Shown here: piece by piece, positions 55,045 to 63,470 of the stretch
Position numbering within the stretch: the stretch's first letter is position 1
Layout of the letters: each line of letters opens with the position of its first letter
Source of the DNA: CAYOPZ01 sp964406005
GTDB taxonomy: Bacteria > Bacteroidota > Bacteroidia > Bacteroidales > SM23-62
Length of the DNA: 64,000 bases
Direction: 5' to 3'
NCBI GenBank assembly: GCA_964406005.1
Contig: CAYOPZ010000017.1
Coordinates: forward strand, 1-64,000
The notes under the pieces: model-generated
Told to the model about the DNA's origin: nothing
Databases searched by the model: none
Seen by the model: the letters and a program-made list of their open reading frames with translations, nothing else
Program-made: the position numbers and the translations under genes

Positions 55045-56615
55045 CGGTTTAAATGTTTATTACTGGTTTTTAATAATATCATAGGTACCAAAAGGATAAA
55101 AGTCAGGGCGGCCCCGATAAGAAAGTCATTACTGATTCCCTGAACGAATGCTTGTTTTGTGAGATTCTGCATCAACAAAATCTTTGCCTGTAAAATGGCA
55201 GTCACATTATCGCTGCCGACGGCATGCATTGCAAATTCCTTGAGGTGGTTTGTAACGTCGTGGAAAATTGGAGAATTCTGGTTGAGTTGTTCGCCGTAAA
55301 TCTGTACGTGAAATTTGACACGTTGCGCAAGGACAGTTCCAAGTGCGGCAATACCAAAACTACCTCCCAACTGGCGAATCGTATTGAATAAACCGGATGC
55401 CTGGGCGAGCTGGGGTTTTGGAATATCATAAAGCGCAACGGTAGAGATTGGTGTAAAAATCAGCCCCATTCCCAGTCCGCGTAAATACAAAGGCAACATG
55501 ATCTGGTCATGGGTAGTCTGCAACGATATAAGACTGAGAAGATACATGGAGATACCTACTATCACTGCACCAGTCAGGAGCGGTATTTTGGGATTGAACC
55601 GATCGGTAAGCTGTCCTGAAAGCGGTGCGATAAAAGCCTGTAAAATCCCAACCGGGAAAAATACAAGCCCTGCTTGTAATGCAGTGTAACCCAATGAGTT
55701 CTGCAGGTATATGGGAAGCAGAAATGCATTTCCGAAAAAGGCAATGCCGAAAATAAACATGACTAATGCGGACATTGCAAAATTGTAATATTTCAGCAGT
55801 CTCAGATTTAATATGGGATGTTTTATCCTAAGTTCGATAATTACAAATAGAATGAGGCTGACAGCTGAGATAAGGAAACTGCCAACAATAAACGTGGAAG
55901 ACCAGCCTCCCGTATTCCAGCTCGAGTTTCCCGTTGCCAACGCCAGCAAGAGTGCACCCAACCCGATGGTCATGGTAAGAAATCCGCCGATATCAAATTT
56001 TTCTCTGACATGGCTTTTGTATTCATCCTGTATGATCCCAACCGCCACGATTCCCATGATTCCAACCGGGATATTGATATCGAAAATAGCATGCCATGAA
56101 AAATTATCCACAAGGTAGCCACCGCAAAGCGGCCCAAGCGATACAGAAGCAGCCGCCGCAATCCCCCAGAAGCCAAGAGCAATACCCCTTTGTTGTGGTG
56201 GGAAAGCCCGGGTTACGATCGCCATGCCCACAGGCATCAGGAAGCCGGCACCGGACCCCTGGAAAATCCTGAAGACGATTAAAATATTTTCATTCCAGGA
56301 AATGCTGCAGGCAAACGAACCGGCCGTGAACAGTGCAAGCCCCATGACATAAGTAAACTTGTATCCAAAGCGATCTGCAATCCATCCGGAAGAGGGGAGT
56401 ACAACTGCAAATGCCAACATGTAAGCTGTCATGACCCACTCGATCCGGTCAACGCTTACCCCGAAAACAGCCATCATTTTCGGGAATGCCACGCTGACGA
56501 TAGTAGCATCAAGTACGGCCATAAAGGTCCCGATCATGACGCTCACGAGCACCAGCCATTTATTTGCAAAATCCTCCGCTTCCCAACCTAAATTAGGATT
56601 TTGCTTTTGAGCCAT
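55041..56615 (-). CDS. DHA2-family MFS drug efflux transporter (EmrB/QacA type)
   Basis: A 524-residue inner-membrane H+-coupled multidrug exporter with 14 predicted helices. Motif A and C features visible are SSGWIADRFGYKFTYVMGLALF and GFLMPVGMAIVTRAFPPQQRGIALGFWG; LDATIVSVAFPKM is the DHA2 first-helix mark. With the adjacent adaptor and TolC-like protein it should export toxic compounds across both membranes. Substrates are unknown. It starts 4 bp after the adaptor gene stop and overlaps tolC by four bases. Confidence 0.94.
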   Translation of the reverse strand: MAQKQNPNLGWEAEDFANKWLVLVSVMIGTFMAVLDATIVSVAFPKMMAVFGVSVDRIEWVMTAYMLAFAVVLPSSGWIADRFGYKFTYVMGLALFTAGSFACSISWNENILIVFRIFQGSGAGFLMPVGMAIVTRAFPPQQRGIALGFWGIAAAASVSLGPLCGGYLVDNFSWHAIFDINIPVGIMGIVAVGIIQDEYKSHVREKFDIGGFLTMTIGLGALLLALATGNSSWNTGGWSSTFIVGSFLISAVSLILFVIIELRIKHPILNLRLLKYYNFAMSALVMFIFGIAFFGNAFLLPIYLQNSLGYTALQAGLVFFPVGILQAFIAPLSGQLTDRFNPKIPLLTGAVIVGISMYLLSLISLQTTHDQIMLPLYLRGLGMGLIFTPISTVALYDIPKPQLAQASGLFNTIRQLGGSFGIAALGTVLAQRVKFHVQIYGEQLNQNSPIFHDVTNHLKEFAMHAVGSDNVTAILQAKILLMQNLTKQAFVQGISNDFLIGAALTFILLVPMILLKTSNKHLNR

Positions 56616-56618
56616 ATC

Positions 56619-57581
56619 TTACTTTCCTTTACCTTTTATTCTTACTTTGACTTCAACCGACATGCCGGGTAGCAGATCCACCTTGCCGTCAGGTTCTCCG
56701 CCTGTTTTAAAGATGGTCAGTTTCAATGGGATCCTTTGTGAAACTTTGGTGAAGTTACCGGATGCATTGTCCGGGGGTATCAGTGAAAACTGAGATGCGG
56801 TGCTGTTTCCGAATTGGTAAAAAACTCCTTTAAAAGTAGCATCAGGGAAAGCATCGACATAGACTTCAGCGGAATCGCCAATTTGAATCTTATGTAATTC
56901 GGTTTCCGGCAACATAGTGGTTACCCAGATCTTTGTTGTGCCGAAAACCGTAAAAATTCCCTGTCCCGAAGACACGACATCGCCCGGCAAGACCCACCTT
57001 TTGGCAGCTACACCATCCATGGGAGCATAGATGTTTGTGTGTGACAAAGAAGTCCGTAAAGTGTGCAATGTTGATTGAATGACCGGGATTTTGGCATTTG
57101 CCATCATCAGGCCAACTTTAGCTGCCTGGAAGGTTTTTTCCATATTTTGATATTCTGCTTCTGGAATCAGCCTGGCTTCATATTGTTCTTCAGCACGATC
57201 GTAATTGATTTGTGCCTGTTCCAATTTTACCTTTGCCAACTGAATCCCCAACCCGGCTTCTTTTAAATTCTCCTCTGCCTGCTTGATTCTTGCCACATAG
57301 TCAGTGGAATCAAGTTTGGCAAGCAATTCACCTTTCTGAACATGATCACCTTCATGTATGTATAGTTTTACAATTCTTCCCGGTATCTGTGAACTGACAG
57401 TTACTTTGTACGCATCTACATAGGCATCGTCAGTGGTTACGTATTCAGAATGTTTGATATACCACCAGGCCCCTGCTCCAAGAACTGCTGCAATCAACAC
57501 GAGTCCGATTATCAAACTCCCGAGTTTTCTCTTTTTCCTTTTGGGAGCATCGTTTGTGCTCTCCTGGTTTTCGTTCTTCAT
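56619..57581 (-). CDS. HlyD/EmrA-type membrane fusion protein
   Basis: A 320-residue periplasmic adaptor. A cytoplasmic lysine-rich start (APKRKKRKLG) leads to one membrane helix (SLIIGLVLIAAVLGAGAWWYI), followed by the lipoyl-like half VTVSQIPGRIVKLYIHEGDHVQKGELLAKLD (family signature), a coiled-coil hairpin and the second half with APMDGVAAKRWVLPGDVV. It joins the transporter to TolC. First gene of the operon; its promoter must lie in the 105 bp before 57687 shared with the AraC gene's end. Confidence 0.94.
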   Translation of the reverse strand: MKNENQESTNDAPKRKKRKLGSLIIGLVLIAAVLGAGAWWYIKHSEYVTTDDAYVDAYKVTVSSQIPGRIVKLYIHEGDHVQKGELLAKLDSTDYVARIKQAEENLKEAGLGIQLAKVKLEQAQINYDRAEEQYEARLIPEAEYQNMEKTFQAAKVGLMMANAKIPVIQSTLHTLRTSLSHTNIYAPMDGVAAKRWVLPGDVVSSGQGIFTVFGTTKIWVTTMLPETELHKIQIGDSAEVYVDAFPDATFKGVFYQFGNSTASQFSLIPPDNASGNFTKVSQRIPLKLTIFKTGGEPDGKVDLLPGMSVEVKVRIKGKGK

Positions 57582-57686
57582 AAATATCTGTTTAAATTTT
57601 ATATAATACGATTTCTATAATGTTTCTGAAGTTCTGGCAAATTTAGGTTTAAAGAAAGTCCTGCACTTTTCAGAATCGGATTAAGA

Positions 57687-58565
57687 CTAGGACAAAACAT
57701 GCATTATTCGCTTTTTAAAATCTGATGGAGTTTGACCGGTGACTTCTTTGAAAACGCGGGAAAAATAGGAAGGATCATCATAACCGACCTCAAAGCAAAT
57801 TTCATTCAAATCCTTGGTGGTGTTGAACATCAGTAATTGGCATTGAAGAATTGCAGTTTCCCGGATAACCTGTTTGCATCGTTTATTATATTGATCTTTA
57901 ACGCACCTGTTCAGGTAGCTTCCAGAAATATTTAACTCCCTTGCATAAAATTCTACCAGTTTATGTTCCTTATAAAATTTATTAACCAGCTTTTTAAAGC
58001 TGTAGGCTATTTCATTTTGTCTTGAAATAACTTTTTTATTACCTGACAGGGCTATCAATTTGTGTAGCAAAGCCTGTAAAAGTCCGGTTCCTATTTTACG
58101 GTTTGGTTTATTGGAGGTAACCTCATTGTATAATAAGTTGCAAATTGTATTAAGCCAACTATTGTTGTCTGCATCCAGATAGATTACCGTTTCAATCATT
58201 ATCAGATCAGATAATTCAATGTTGCTCACGGCTGAAGAAACAGCTTTGTTTTCAAGTAAAATAAAAAAACCAGATAATTCATTCCGTTTTGATTTGATGG
58301 CAAAAGCTTCGCCTTCAGGAACAAATAAGACTGAAGGGGCATTTACAGTATGATTTTCAATTCCTATTTGATGCTCAAATTGACCTGCATTGGTATAAAC
58401 AATAAAATGATAATCGGCTATGAGAAGTGGTGTGGGAAGGATTAAGTAATTTGAAATGAACTCCAATGGATAAATCTGTAATGGAGTGTTTTGCCATTTG
58501 AATCCAGCCGGAAGGCTTTTTATATACTTATCAATGAAATTGTTATATGTAGTTTTAATGGCCAC
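57687..58565 (-). CDS. AraC family transcriptional regulator
   Basis: A 292-residue regulator with an N-terminal cupin-like ligand domain (about 20-130) and a C-terminal two-HTH DNA-binding domain: NISGSYLNRCVKDQYNKRCKQVIRETAIL and ICFEVGYDDPSYFSRVFKEVTGQTPSDFK. It lies 105 bp upstream of the efflux adaptor on the same strand, so it is the likely activator of the pump and may respond to its substrates. The effector is unknown. Confidence 0.9.
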   Translation of the reverse strand: MAIKTTYNNFIDKYIKSLPAGFKWQNTPLQIYPLEFISNYLILPTPLLIADYHFIVYTNAGQFEHQIGIENHTVNAPSVLFVPEGEAFAIKSKRNELSGFFILLENKAVSSAVSNIELSDLIMIETVIYLDADNNSWLNTICNLLYNEVTSNKPNRKIGTGLLQALLHKLIALSGNKKVISRQNEIAYSFKKLVNKFYKEHKLVEFYARELNISGSYLNRCVKDQYNKRCKQVIRETAILQCQLLMFNTTKDLNEICFEVGYDDPSYFSRVFKEVTGQTPSDFKKRIMHVLS

Positions 58566-58855
58566 TTCTAAGTTTTATTGTTTTATCGGATATGATTCAT
58601 GCAATAATGTTAAATATGTTATTCTTCTACATACTTATCTCAATTTTCCCATACCATGCTTACTTTGCTCAATGAAGCTTCTTCCATGGCTTAAATGCCG
58701 AAATATAAAAAATAAACACCGAAATGCTGAATTGTAAACTCCCCCAAAACTTTAATAAAGATCGGTAGCCCGGATATTAATTTCTTGTATCAACATACTT
58801 TCTTCACGATTTCATAAATTGCCGATTATAATAAATCTATATTCCCGAATTATTT
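58566..58855. other. AT-rich non-coding gap with no visible feature
   Basis: No reading frame, tRNA or clear hairpin is visible in these 290 bp. The stretch is AT-rich and should hold promoters for the AraC gene (minus) and the small membrane protein gene (plus). Confidence 0.5.
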
Positions 58856-59239
58856 GTGAGGATTTTCAGGCTGGGGATCAGGACCCTCCTGCTTGCCCTT
58901 CCGGCTTTTGTTGTGGTTGGTGTTATAAGGCACATCAATATCGACAGGCCCCATTTGGGTGAAATCTGGCAATTTACCGAGAACCTGGGAAGGTTATGGG
59001 CACCGCTTGCCATATTCAATGTTTTCTGGATACTGGCATTTCTGAAATTCAGGAGAAAGCCGGTCTTCCTTCAACGGGCACTGTTAACAATACCACTGTT
59101 TTTAATCCCACACATGATAACCGCCATTATCGCTGAACAGAGACTGATGATACCATTAAGCTTCATCATTTTTCCGTCTTCCATCTTTTCCTTGATTGAA
59201 CTGCGGAAAGCAATGATCAGCAGTAAAAGCACCAATTGA
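58856..59239 (+). CDS. Small membrane protein of unknown function
   Basis: A 127-residue protein with a GTG start and three or four hydrophobic segments (LLLALPAFVVVGVI, LWAPLAIFNVFWILAFL, LLTIPLFLIPHMITAII, LSFIIFPSSIFSLIEL). No family is recognised. It stands alone between the AraC regulator and a divergent-looking minus-strand gene. Confidence 0.6.
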   Translation: MRIFRLGIRTLLLALPAFVVVGVIRHINIDRPHLGEIWQFTENLGRLWAPLAIFNVFWILAFLKFRRKPVFLQRALLTIPLFLIPHMITAIIAEQRLMIPLSFIIFPSSIFSLIELRKAMISSKSTN

Positions 59240-59322
59240 AATGATATGATTGTCAACGGGTTATGATCAACCGGAAATCAACCTGTCCGTCATGAAGCAT
59301 TACCAGGCAAGAACCACCACGC

Positions 59323-60867
59323 TCAATCCCTCATCGAATTCAGAACCACACTCCCGGGAACATATTTCAACCCCCTTTGTATGATACTCTTTGCCCGGGT
59401 ACGGTAATTGTTGTTGAGATAATACGCAGCGGCTGTTGCGTATGCAATTTCGACATGGCTGACAAGCATATCGTTCTGGAGGGGCATCTCACAGGAATCT
59501 TCAAACAACTGCAGGTACTCCTCACCATTGTAAAGCCTGTTTTTCCTGAAATAATCGCTTGCAAGCCTGAGATAAGCCACCATTTTATAGTCCCGGATCA
59601 CGGGCCTGACCAGATCATAATCGTATCTCGCTTCAAGTTTATTGACGGTATCAAGCAAGGTCTGGGGATCGCTCAGACGGCTGGCCTTCATCTGGATGCT
59701 GTTGACCAGTATCATGTTTGCATCCTTGTAGTTCTCCTTGATCTGCAAAGCTTTATCGGCATAATATTCTGCCTTTTCCGAAAGCTGATAATGATAGCAC
59801 ATCTGCATGTAGTATGTAAATCTCAGTTCCAACGTTAGATCCTGGTCGTATATTTGTGAGATCAGCCTGCAAAACATGGAATCGCAGAAAGCTTCCGTAT
59901 CCGTATACTGAAGATAATGCGAGATGATCTCATAGAAAATTCCCTGTATGCTGTTGGATCCCGTATTCTCGAAACGGGAAAGATGGGCCAGGTAGTCGAT
60001 ATCGGAGACTTCGGTGAACCTGCATTTATCCAGTTGCACCAACAATATGTTATACAGTCGCCATTTTACCATCTGATCGGGAAAGAAATAATATGCTTTC
60101 TGGCAAAGTTCGTAAGCTTCCTTTATCTCATTGTTCTGGATCTTGTCCATTGCTTTGTTATAGTACTGGATACCTGGAAGGTTGTAAAACTCCGCCTCAT
60201 TCACTTCCTTGAACTTCGCTTCGAATATTTCTTCCGTTGATTGATTCCTGTATTCCTCTTCACTGATCAACTTGGAGTTTTTTAAATAGGTTACATACTG
60301 ATACTTGAATTCCCCGGTGAATATGATGTCCTCCAGGCTTGGATTTGTCGTTTCAATGACAATGGATTTCGGACCGGGGTTCGCTACAAGGTAAACATGG
60401 TCCGAGGAGACCATTACCTTATACGGGATCGAAATGGCATCAAATGCCAGGGCATATAACATGGTAGCGGACACACAGTTATATGTTCCGTCATTAAATA
60501 AGGAGGGATAAAAATTGTTTGAGACGTATTTTTTAAGGAAACGGCTGTGAACTGTCGTATATGTAATCTTTACCTGTTTCTTGATTTTTTTCGACCCGAT
60601 CTTCTTCTGTTCCAGTTCATCAAGAACCTCAAGGTATTTTTCATGGTACACGGCGGCATCTTTTTCACCGACAGTATCATCAATGGCCAGAAACAGATTA
60701 AAGGCATCCTGTCTCTGTGTTACGAAATTAATAATGGATTGCTTCTCAAAACCGGAATGGAACTTCAGATCTGCAAACCTGACCAGTGAATCGGCATCCT
60801 CCCGGGAAAATACGTCTACCGAGAGGAAACAGAGGACTAAAAAAACCGCGTAAACATTATTCAACAT
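59323..60867 (-). CDS. Exported protein with transglutaminase/SirB1-like core and TPR region
   Basis: A 514-residue secreted or periplasmic protein. A signal peptide (about 1-22) precedes a papain-like core: NDGTYNCVSATMLYALAFDAIS puts Cys on the expected helix, SSDHVYLVA supplies His and VIETTNPS an acidic/polar third residue. After residue 230 the sequence has TPR-like helical repeats (NKAMDKIQNNEIKEAYELCQKAYYFFPDQ, AEYYADKALQIKENYKDANMIL). The fold is clear in outline, but no substrate or pathway can be named. It stands alone in an AT-rich stretch. Confidence 0.75.
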   Translation of the reverse strand: MLNNVYAVFLVLCFLSVDVFSREDADSLVRFADLKFHSGFEKQSIINFVTQRQDAFNLFLAIDDTVGEKDAAVYHEKYLEVLDELEQKKIGSKKIKKQVKITYTTVHSRFLKKYVSNNFYPSLFNDGTYNCVSATMLYALAFDAISIPYKVMVSSDHVYLVANPGPKSIVIETTNPSLEDIIFTGEFKYQYVTYLKNSKLISEEEYRNQSTEEIFEAKFKEVNEAEFYNLPGIQYYNKAMDKIQNNEIKEAYELCQKAYYFFPDQMVKWRLYNILLVQLDKCRFTEVSDIDYLAHLSRFENTGSNSIQGIFYEIISHYLQYTDTEAFCDSMFCRLISQIYDQDLTLELRFTYYMQMCYHYQLSEKAEYYADKALQIKENYKDANMILVNSIQMKASRLSDPQTLLDTVNKLEARYDYDLVRPVIRDYKMVAYLRLASDYFRKNRLYNGEEYLQLFEDSCEMPLQNDMLVSHVEIAYATAAAYYLNNNYRTRAKSIIQRGLKYVPGSVVLNSMRD

Positions 60868-61017
60868 ACCGCGAATGTTTTTCCTCTATACAAGTTACAA
60901 ATAATCTCTCACTGTTCGCAGGCCCTGTTACAATATCGGGTCATTCCAAATATGAGAATGCAGGAATCGTTAACATTTACACCCGGATATCAGGACTTTT
61001 CCTATTTTTGCCTGTCC

Positions 61018-61091
61018 GGGGGTATAGCTCAGACGGCCAGAGCGCGTGGTTCGCAATCACGAGGTCAGGGGTTCGACTCCCCTTACCTCCA
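61018..61091 (+). tRNA. tRNA-Ala (anticodon CGC)
   Basis: Acceptor GGGGGTA (61018-61024) pairs with TACCTCC (61084-61090) including the G3:U70 wobble that marks tRNA-Ala. D stem GCTC/GAGC, anticodon stem CGTGG/TCACG with loop TTCGCAA (anticodon CGC at 61052-61054), T stem AGGGG/CCCCT with loop TTCGACT, discriminator A at 61091. CCA is not encoded (ACGA follows). CGC for Ala reads GCG codons. Confidence 0.95.
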
Positions 61092-61100
61092 CGATCAAGC

Positions 61101-61219
61101 AGAAAAACAGGCATCCCGGAAGGGGTGCTTTTCTTTTGGAGGAAGCCGTTGAAAGCTTGCTTTCAAAAGGCTGACGAGAAAAGAAAGGTGCCATGCGCCA
61201 GCATGGTGCCTGTTTTTCT
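61101..61219 (+). ncRNA. Structured tRNA-downstream element, copy A
   Basis: Same plan as the element after tRNA-Val, with different arms. Outer arms AGAAAAACAGGCA (61101-61113) and TGCCTGTTTTTCT (61207-61219) pair perfectly. A terminator-like hairpin lies at 61111-61137. TTTCTTTT (61130-61137) pairs with AAAAGAAA (61179-61186), AGCC with GGCT, and TGAAAG-CTTG-CTTTCA (61150-61165) forms the inner hairpin. GACGAG is at 61173-61178 and a right-hand hairpin (GCCATGC/GCATGGT) at 61190-61207. The 5-nt and 6-nt side segments have the same lengths as in copy V. Confidence 0.55.
61111..61137 (+). terminator. Terminator of tRNA-Ala
   Basis: GCATCCC (61111-61117) pairs with GGGGTGC (61122-61128) around a GGAA loop, with one G:U, followed by TTTTCTTTT. 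It starts 20 bp after the tRNA. Confidence 0.7.
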
Positions 61220-61385
61220 ATTTGCAGGACAGGAGAAAAGGGGACGGTGAGCGGAGCGAACACCCCCCGTTCCGGAGATTCATCAGCAAGCCTTGGAAAA
61301 CAGAACGGCCCCGCATTATCAAGGTGATTGTTTTGTATTTGCAGGACAGGAGAAAAGGGGACGGTGAGCGGAGCGAACACCCCCC
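61219..61385 (+). repeat. Two identical 50-bp direct repeats, 117-bp period
   Basis: The segment 61219-61268 recurs exactly at 61336-61385 (from TATTTGCAGGACAGG to AACACCCCCC), and similarity continues about 13 bp further upstream. Each unit has GGGG and GGTG that can pair with CACC and CCCC around AGCGGAGCGAA. The 67 bp between them are unique. The second copy runs straight into the duplicated tRNA 3' end at 61382. Confidence 0.9.
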
Positions 61386-61396
61386 TTACCTCCACG
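61382..61396 (+). repeat. Exact copy of the tRNA-Ala 3' end
   Basis: CCCCTTACCTCCACG repeats bases 61079-61093, that is the end of the T stem, the acceptor strand, the discriminator and two more bases. The copies are 303 bp apart. A copy of a tRNA 3' end is what site-specific integration at a tRNA gene leaves; a tandem duplication is the alternative. Confidence 0.7.
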
Positions 61397-61601
61397 TATA
61401 GTTTGCCGTTTCATTCAAATGAGTGAGGCGGTTTTTTCTGTCTGATGGCGTCATAATTATTAAGTGTCTGTTGCAGATTCAAATCGAGTTAAAATCCATC
61501 CAAATTTTATTGTTCACATGAATGATAATTCTTGTTTTTCTCATTAAGAAATGGGATACGGTAATATAGTCAGTTTTGGATTGAACCATAAATAATATGA
61601 A

Positions 61602-62147
61602 ATGAGTAAAAACTCTCAGGTAATGATACCTGATGAAATCGTGATGCAAAAGATCTACAGGATAAGAGGTAGGAATGTCATGCTTGATCAAGATCTTGCC
61701 GAACTTTATGATGTAAAAACAAAAAGACTTAATGAACAGGTTAAACGCAATATCAGCAGATTCCCTGATGACTTTTTATTTCAATTGAATAAGGAAGAGT
61801 TCAATGACTTGAAGTCGCAATTTGCGACCTCAAGTTGGGGGGGAAGAAGAACACCTCCCCTGGCTTTCACTGATTATGGAATTTTAATGCTATCCAGTGT
61901 TCTAAACAGTGATCGTGCCATAAAAGTCAATATACAGATCATTCGGATTTTTACTAAAATGCGTGAGATGTTAATGACACATAAGGATGTATTATTTCAG
62001 TTAGAAAAAATTCATAAGAAATTAGCTAACCATGACAATAATATCCTTATAATCTTTGAATATATTAAGAGAATTGAGATAGAAAAAAAGAATAATATTG
62101 AACAGCAGAACAGAAAGAAGATAGGATATAAACGCCATGATGATTAG
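61602..62147 (+). CDS. ORF6N domain-containing protein
   Basis: A 181-residue protein with an N-terminal ORF6N DNA-binding domain (KIYRIRGRNVMLDQDLAELYDVKTKRLNEQVKRN, in parts), a fold found in phage antirepressors and bacterial mobile DNA, followed by coiled-coil C-terminal residues. It is AT-richer than the chromosome. It lies 0.5 kb after tRNA-Ala and between copies of that tRNA's 3' end, so it is probably cargo of an integrated, decayed element. The regulatory target is not known. Confidence 0.85.
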   Translation: MSKNSQVMIPDEIVMQKIYRIRGRNVMLDQDLAELYDVKTKRLNEQVKRNISRFPDDFLFQLNKEEFNDLKSQFATSSWGGRRTPPLAFTDYGILMLSSVLNSDRAIKVNIQIIRIFTKMREMLMTHKDVLFQLEKIHKKLANHDNNILIIFEYIKRIEIEKKNNIEQQNRKKIGYKRHDD

Positions 62148-62241
62148 CTGAAATAAGACATAAAGCCCTATGCCAATTGGTCAGGATCGAAGATTATTAA
62201 TCTCTGCAAATCCTCTTCCAGGTGGTTCGATAATTGTTTCT

Positions 62242-62267
62242 TTACCTCCGGGATCAGGCAGGAAAAA
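62242..62267 (+). repeat. Imperfect copy of the tRNA-Ala 3' end and its flank
   Basis: TTACCTCCGGGATCAGGCAG and the following GAAAAA closely match TTACCTCCACGATCAAGCAG and AAAAA just past the tRNA (61083-61107). A GGTTCGA like the tRNA T loop is 18 bp upstream. It lies in the 128-bp gap between the ORF6N gene and the alkene-reductase gene and may be the far end of an integrated segment. Confidence 0.5.
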
Positions 62268-62275
62268 TGAAACCG

Positions 62276-63367
62276 TCATTTATTATTCCCTTCGAATGCA
62301 GGATAAGTCGTATAGCCTCTGGCACCCCCGTTATAAAAAGTAAAATTATCGGCCTCGGCCCAGGGATGGCCGTTCCTGATCCTTTCAGTAAGATCGGGAT
62401 TGGCAATAAACGGCTTGCCGTAACAGATCGAGTCTGCATTGCCTTTCCGGAGTTCGGATTCACCCGAATCCAGTTCATATCCTCCGTTTGCCATCAGGTG
62501 TCCATGGTAGATTTTCCTGAAATGCGCCGGGACATCATCGATCAGGAACGGTGAATCAACCGGGAAAAACGGACGGGAAATATGAAGGTACGCCAGGTTA
62601 TATCCATTAAGCCTCCTGACGATATATTCAAAGGTTGGCAGGGATTCTTCATCCAGCAGGATGCCGGATCTACCATGATACATCGGATTCAGGCGAGTAC
62701 CGATCCGTTCCCCGGGTATGACCGAGAGGATGGCATCCAGGACTTCAAAATAAAACCTTGTCCTGTTTTCGATGGTCCCGCCATAAGAATCGGTTCGCAG
62801 GTTGGTGGTCCTGCTGAAGAACTGGTGGAAGAGGTAACCGTTTGATGAATGGATTTCGATACCGTCAAATCCGGCTTCCAGGGCACGCCGGGCAGCATTC
62901 TTAAAATCGGTCACCGTTTGGTAAATGTCATCAACGGTCATAGGTTTTGGTTCGACTGATTGCTTCCGGCCCTCCGGGGTGCGTATTGGAAGTCCGGGAT
63001 TTACGTTTGACGGTGCAAGCGGCAATTCTCCATTGTGATAATCGGGGTGTGAAATGCTTCCGACATGCCAAAGCTGTGTAAAAATCCTTCCGCCTGCCTG
63101 ATGCACCGAAGAAGTGACTTTCTTCCAACCGGTAACCTGTTCATCGGTAAAGAGCCCGGGTGTGTTCATATAGCCAATGGCCCTTTTCGAGACGGCCGTT
63201 CCCTCGGATATGATCAGGCCCGCTCCGGCCCTCTGCCGGTAATACTCCGCCATCAGGTCTACCGGTACCCGGCCGGGATTTTCAGCCCTGCATCGAGTCA
63301 TAGGTGCCATGATCACCCGGTTTGGAAGTTCCAGATTCCCGATCTGAACAGGTTCAAGTAATTTCAT
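62276..63367 (-). CDS. Alkene reductase (old yellow enzyme family)
   Basis: A 363-residue FMN-dependent ene-reductase that reduces activated C=C bonds with NAD(P)H. It has the TIM-barrel start LLEPVQIGNLELPNRVIMAPMTRCRAE, LWHVGSISHPDYH, the substrate-binding HSSNGYLFHQFFSRTTNLRTDSYGG and the C-terminal GGYELDSGESELRKGNADSICYGKPFIANPDL for the FMN phosphate. This is the NemA/N-ethylmaleimide reductase subgroup. It is downstream on the minus strand of an esterase gene, with a terminator between. Confidence 0.94.
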   Translation of the reverse strand: MKLLEPVQIGNLELPNRVIMAPMTRCRAENPGRVPVDLMAEYYRQRAGAGLIISEGTAVSKRAIGYMNTPGLFTDEQVTGWKKVTSSVHQAGGRIFTQLWHVGSISHPDYHNGELPLAPSNVNPGLPIRTPEGRKQSVEPKPMTVDDIYQTVTDFKNAARRALEAGFDGIEIHSSNGYLFHQFFSRTTNLRTDSYGGTIENRTRFYFEVLDAILSVIPGERIGTRLNPMYHGRSGILLDEESLPTFEYIVRRLNGYNLAYLHISRPFFPVDSPFLIDDVPAHFRKIYHGHLMANGGYELDSGESELRKGNADSICYGKPFIANPDLTERIRNGHPWAEADNFTFYNGGARGYTTYPAFEGNNK

Positions 63368-63400
63368 TTCAATTATGGCAGGTTATACAAAGAAAGAAGA

Positions 63401-63434
63401 AAAGGCACTATGCGTTAACATGGTGCCTTTTTTT
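63401..63434. terminator. Bidirectional terminator between esterase and alkene reductase genes
   Basis: AAAGGCAC (63401-63408) pairs with GTGCCTTT (63423-63430), with T- and A-runs on the two sides, so it can stop transcription on both strands. The loop-side sequence (ATGCG..A.CATGGTGCC) is similar to the right-hand hairpin of the element after tRNA-Ala (61190-61210). Confidence 0.7.
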
Positions 63435-63470
63435 TTACTTTTTTGTGTCCTTAATCATTCAGGAGTATGA

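Noticed and set aside
61219..61385. CRISPR array candidate from repeated 50-bp units
   Set aside because: Only two units with a 67-bp spacer exist and there are no cas genes, so this is not an array.
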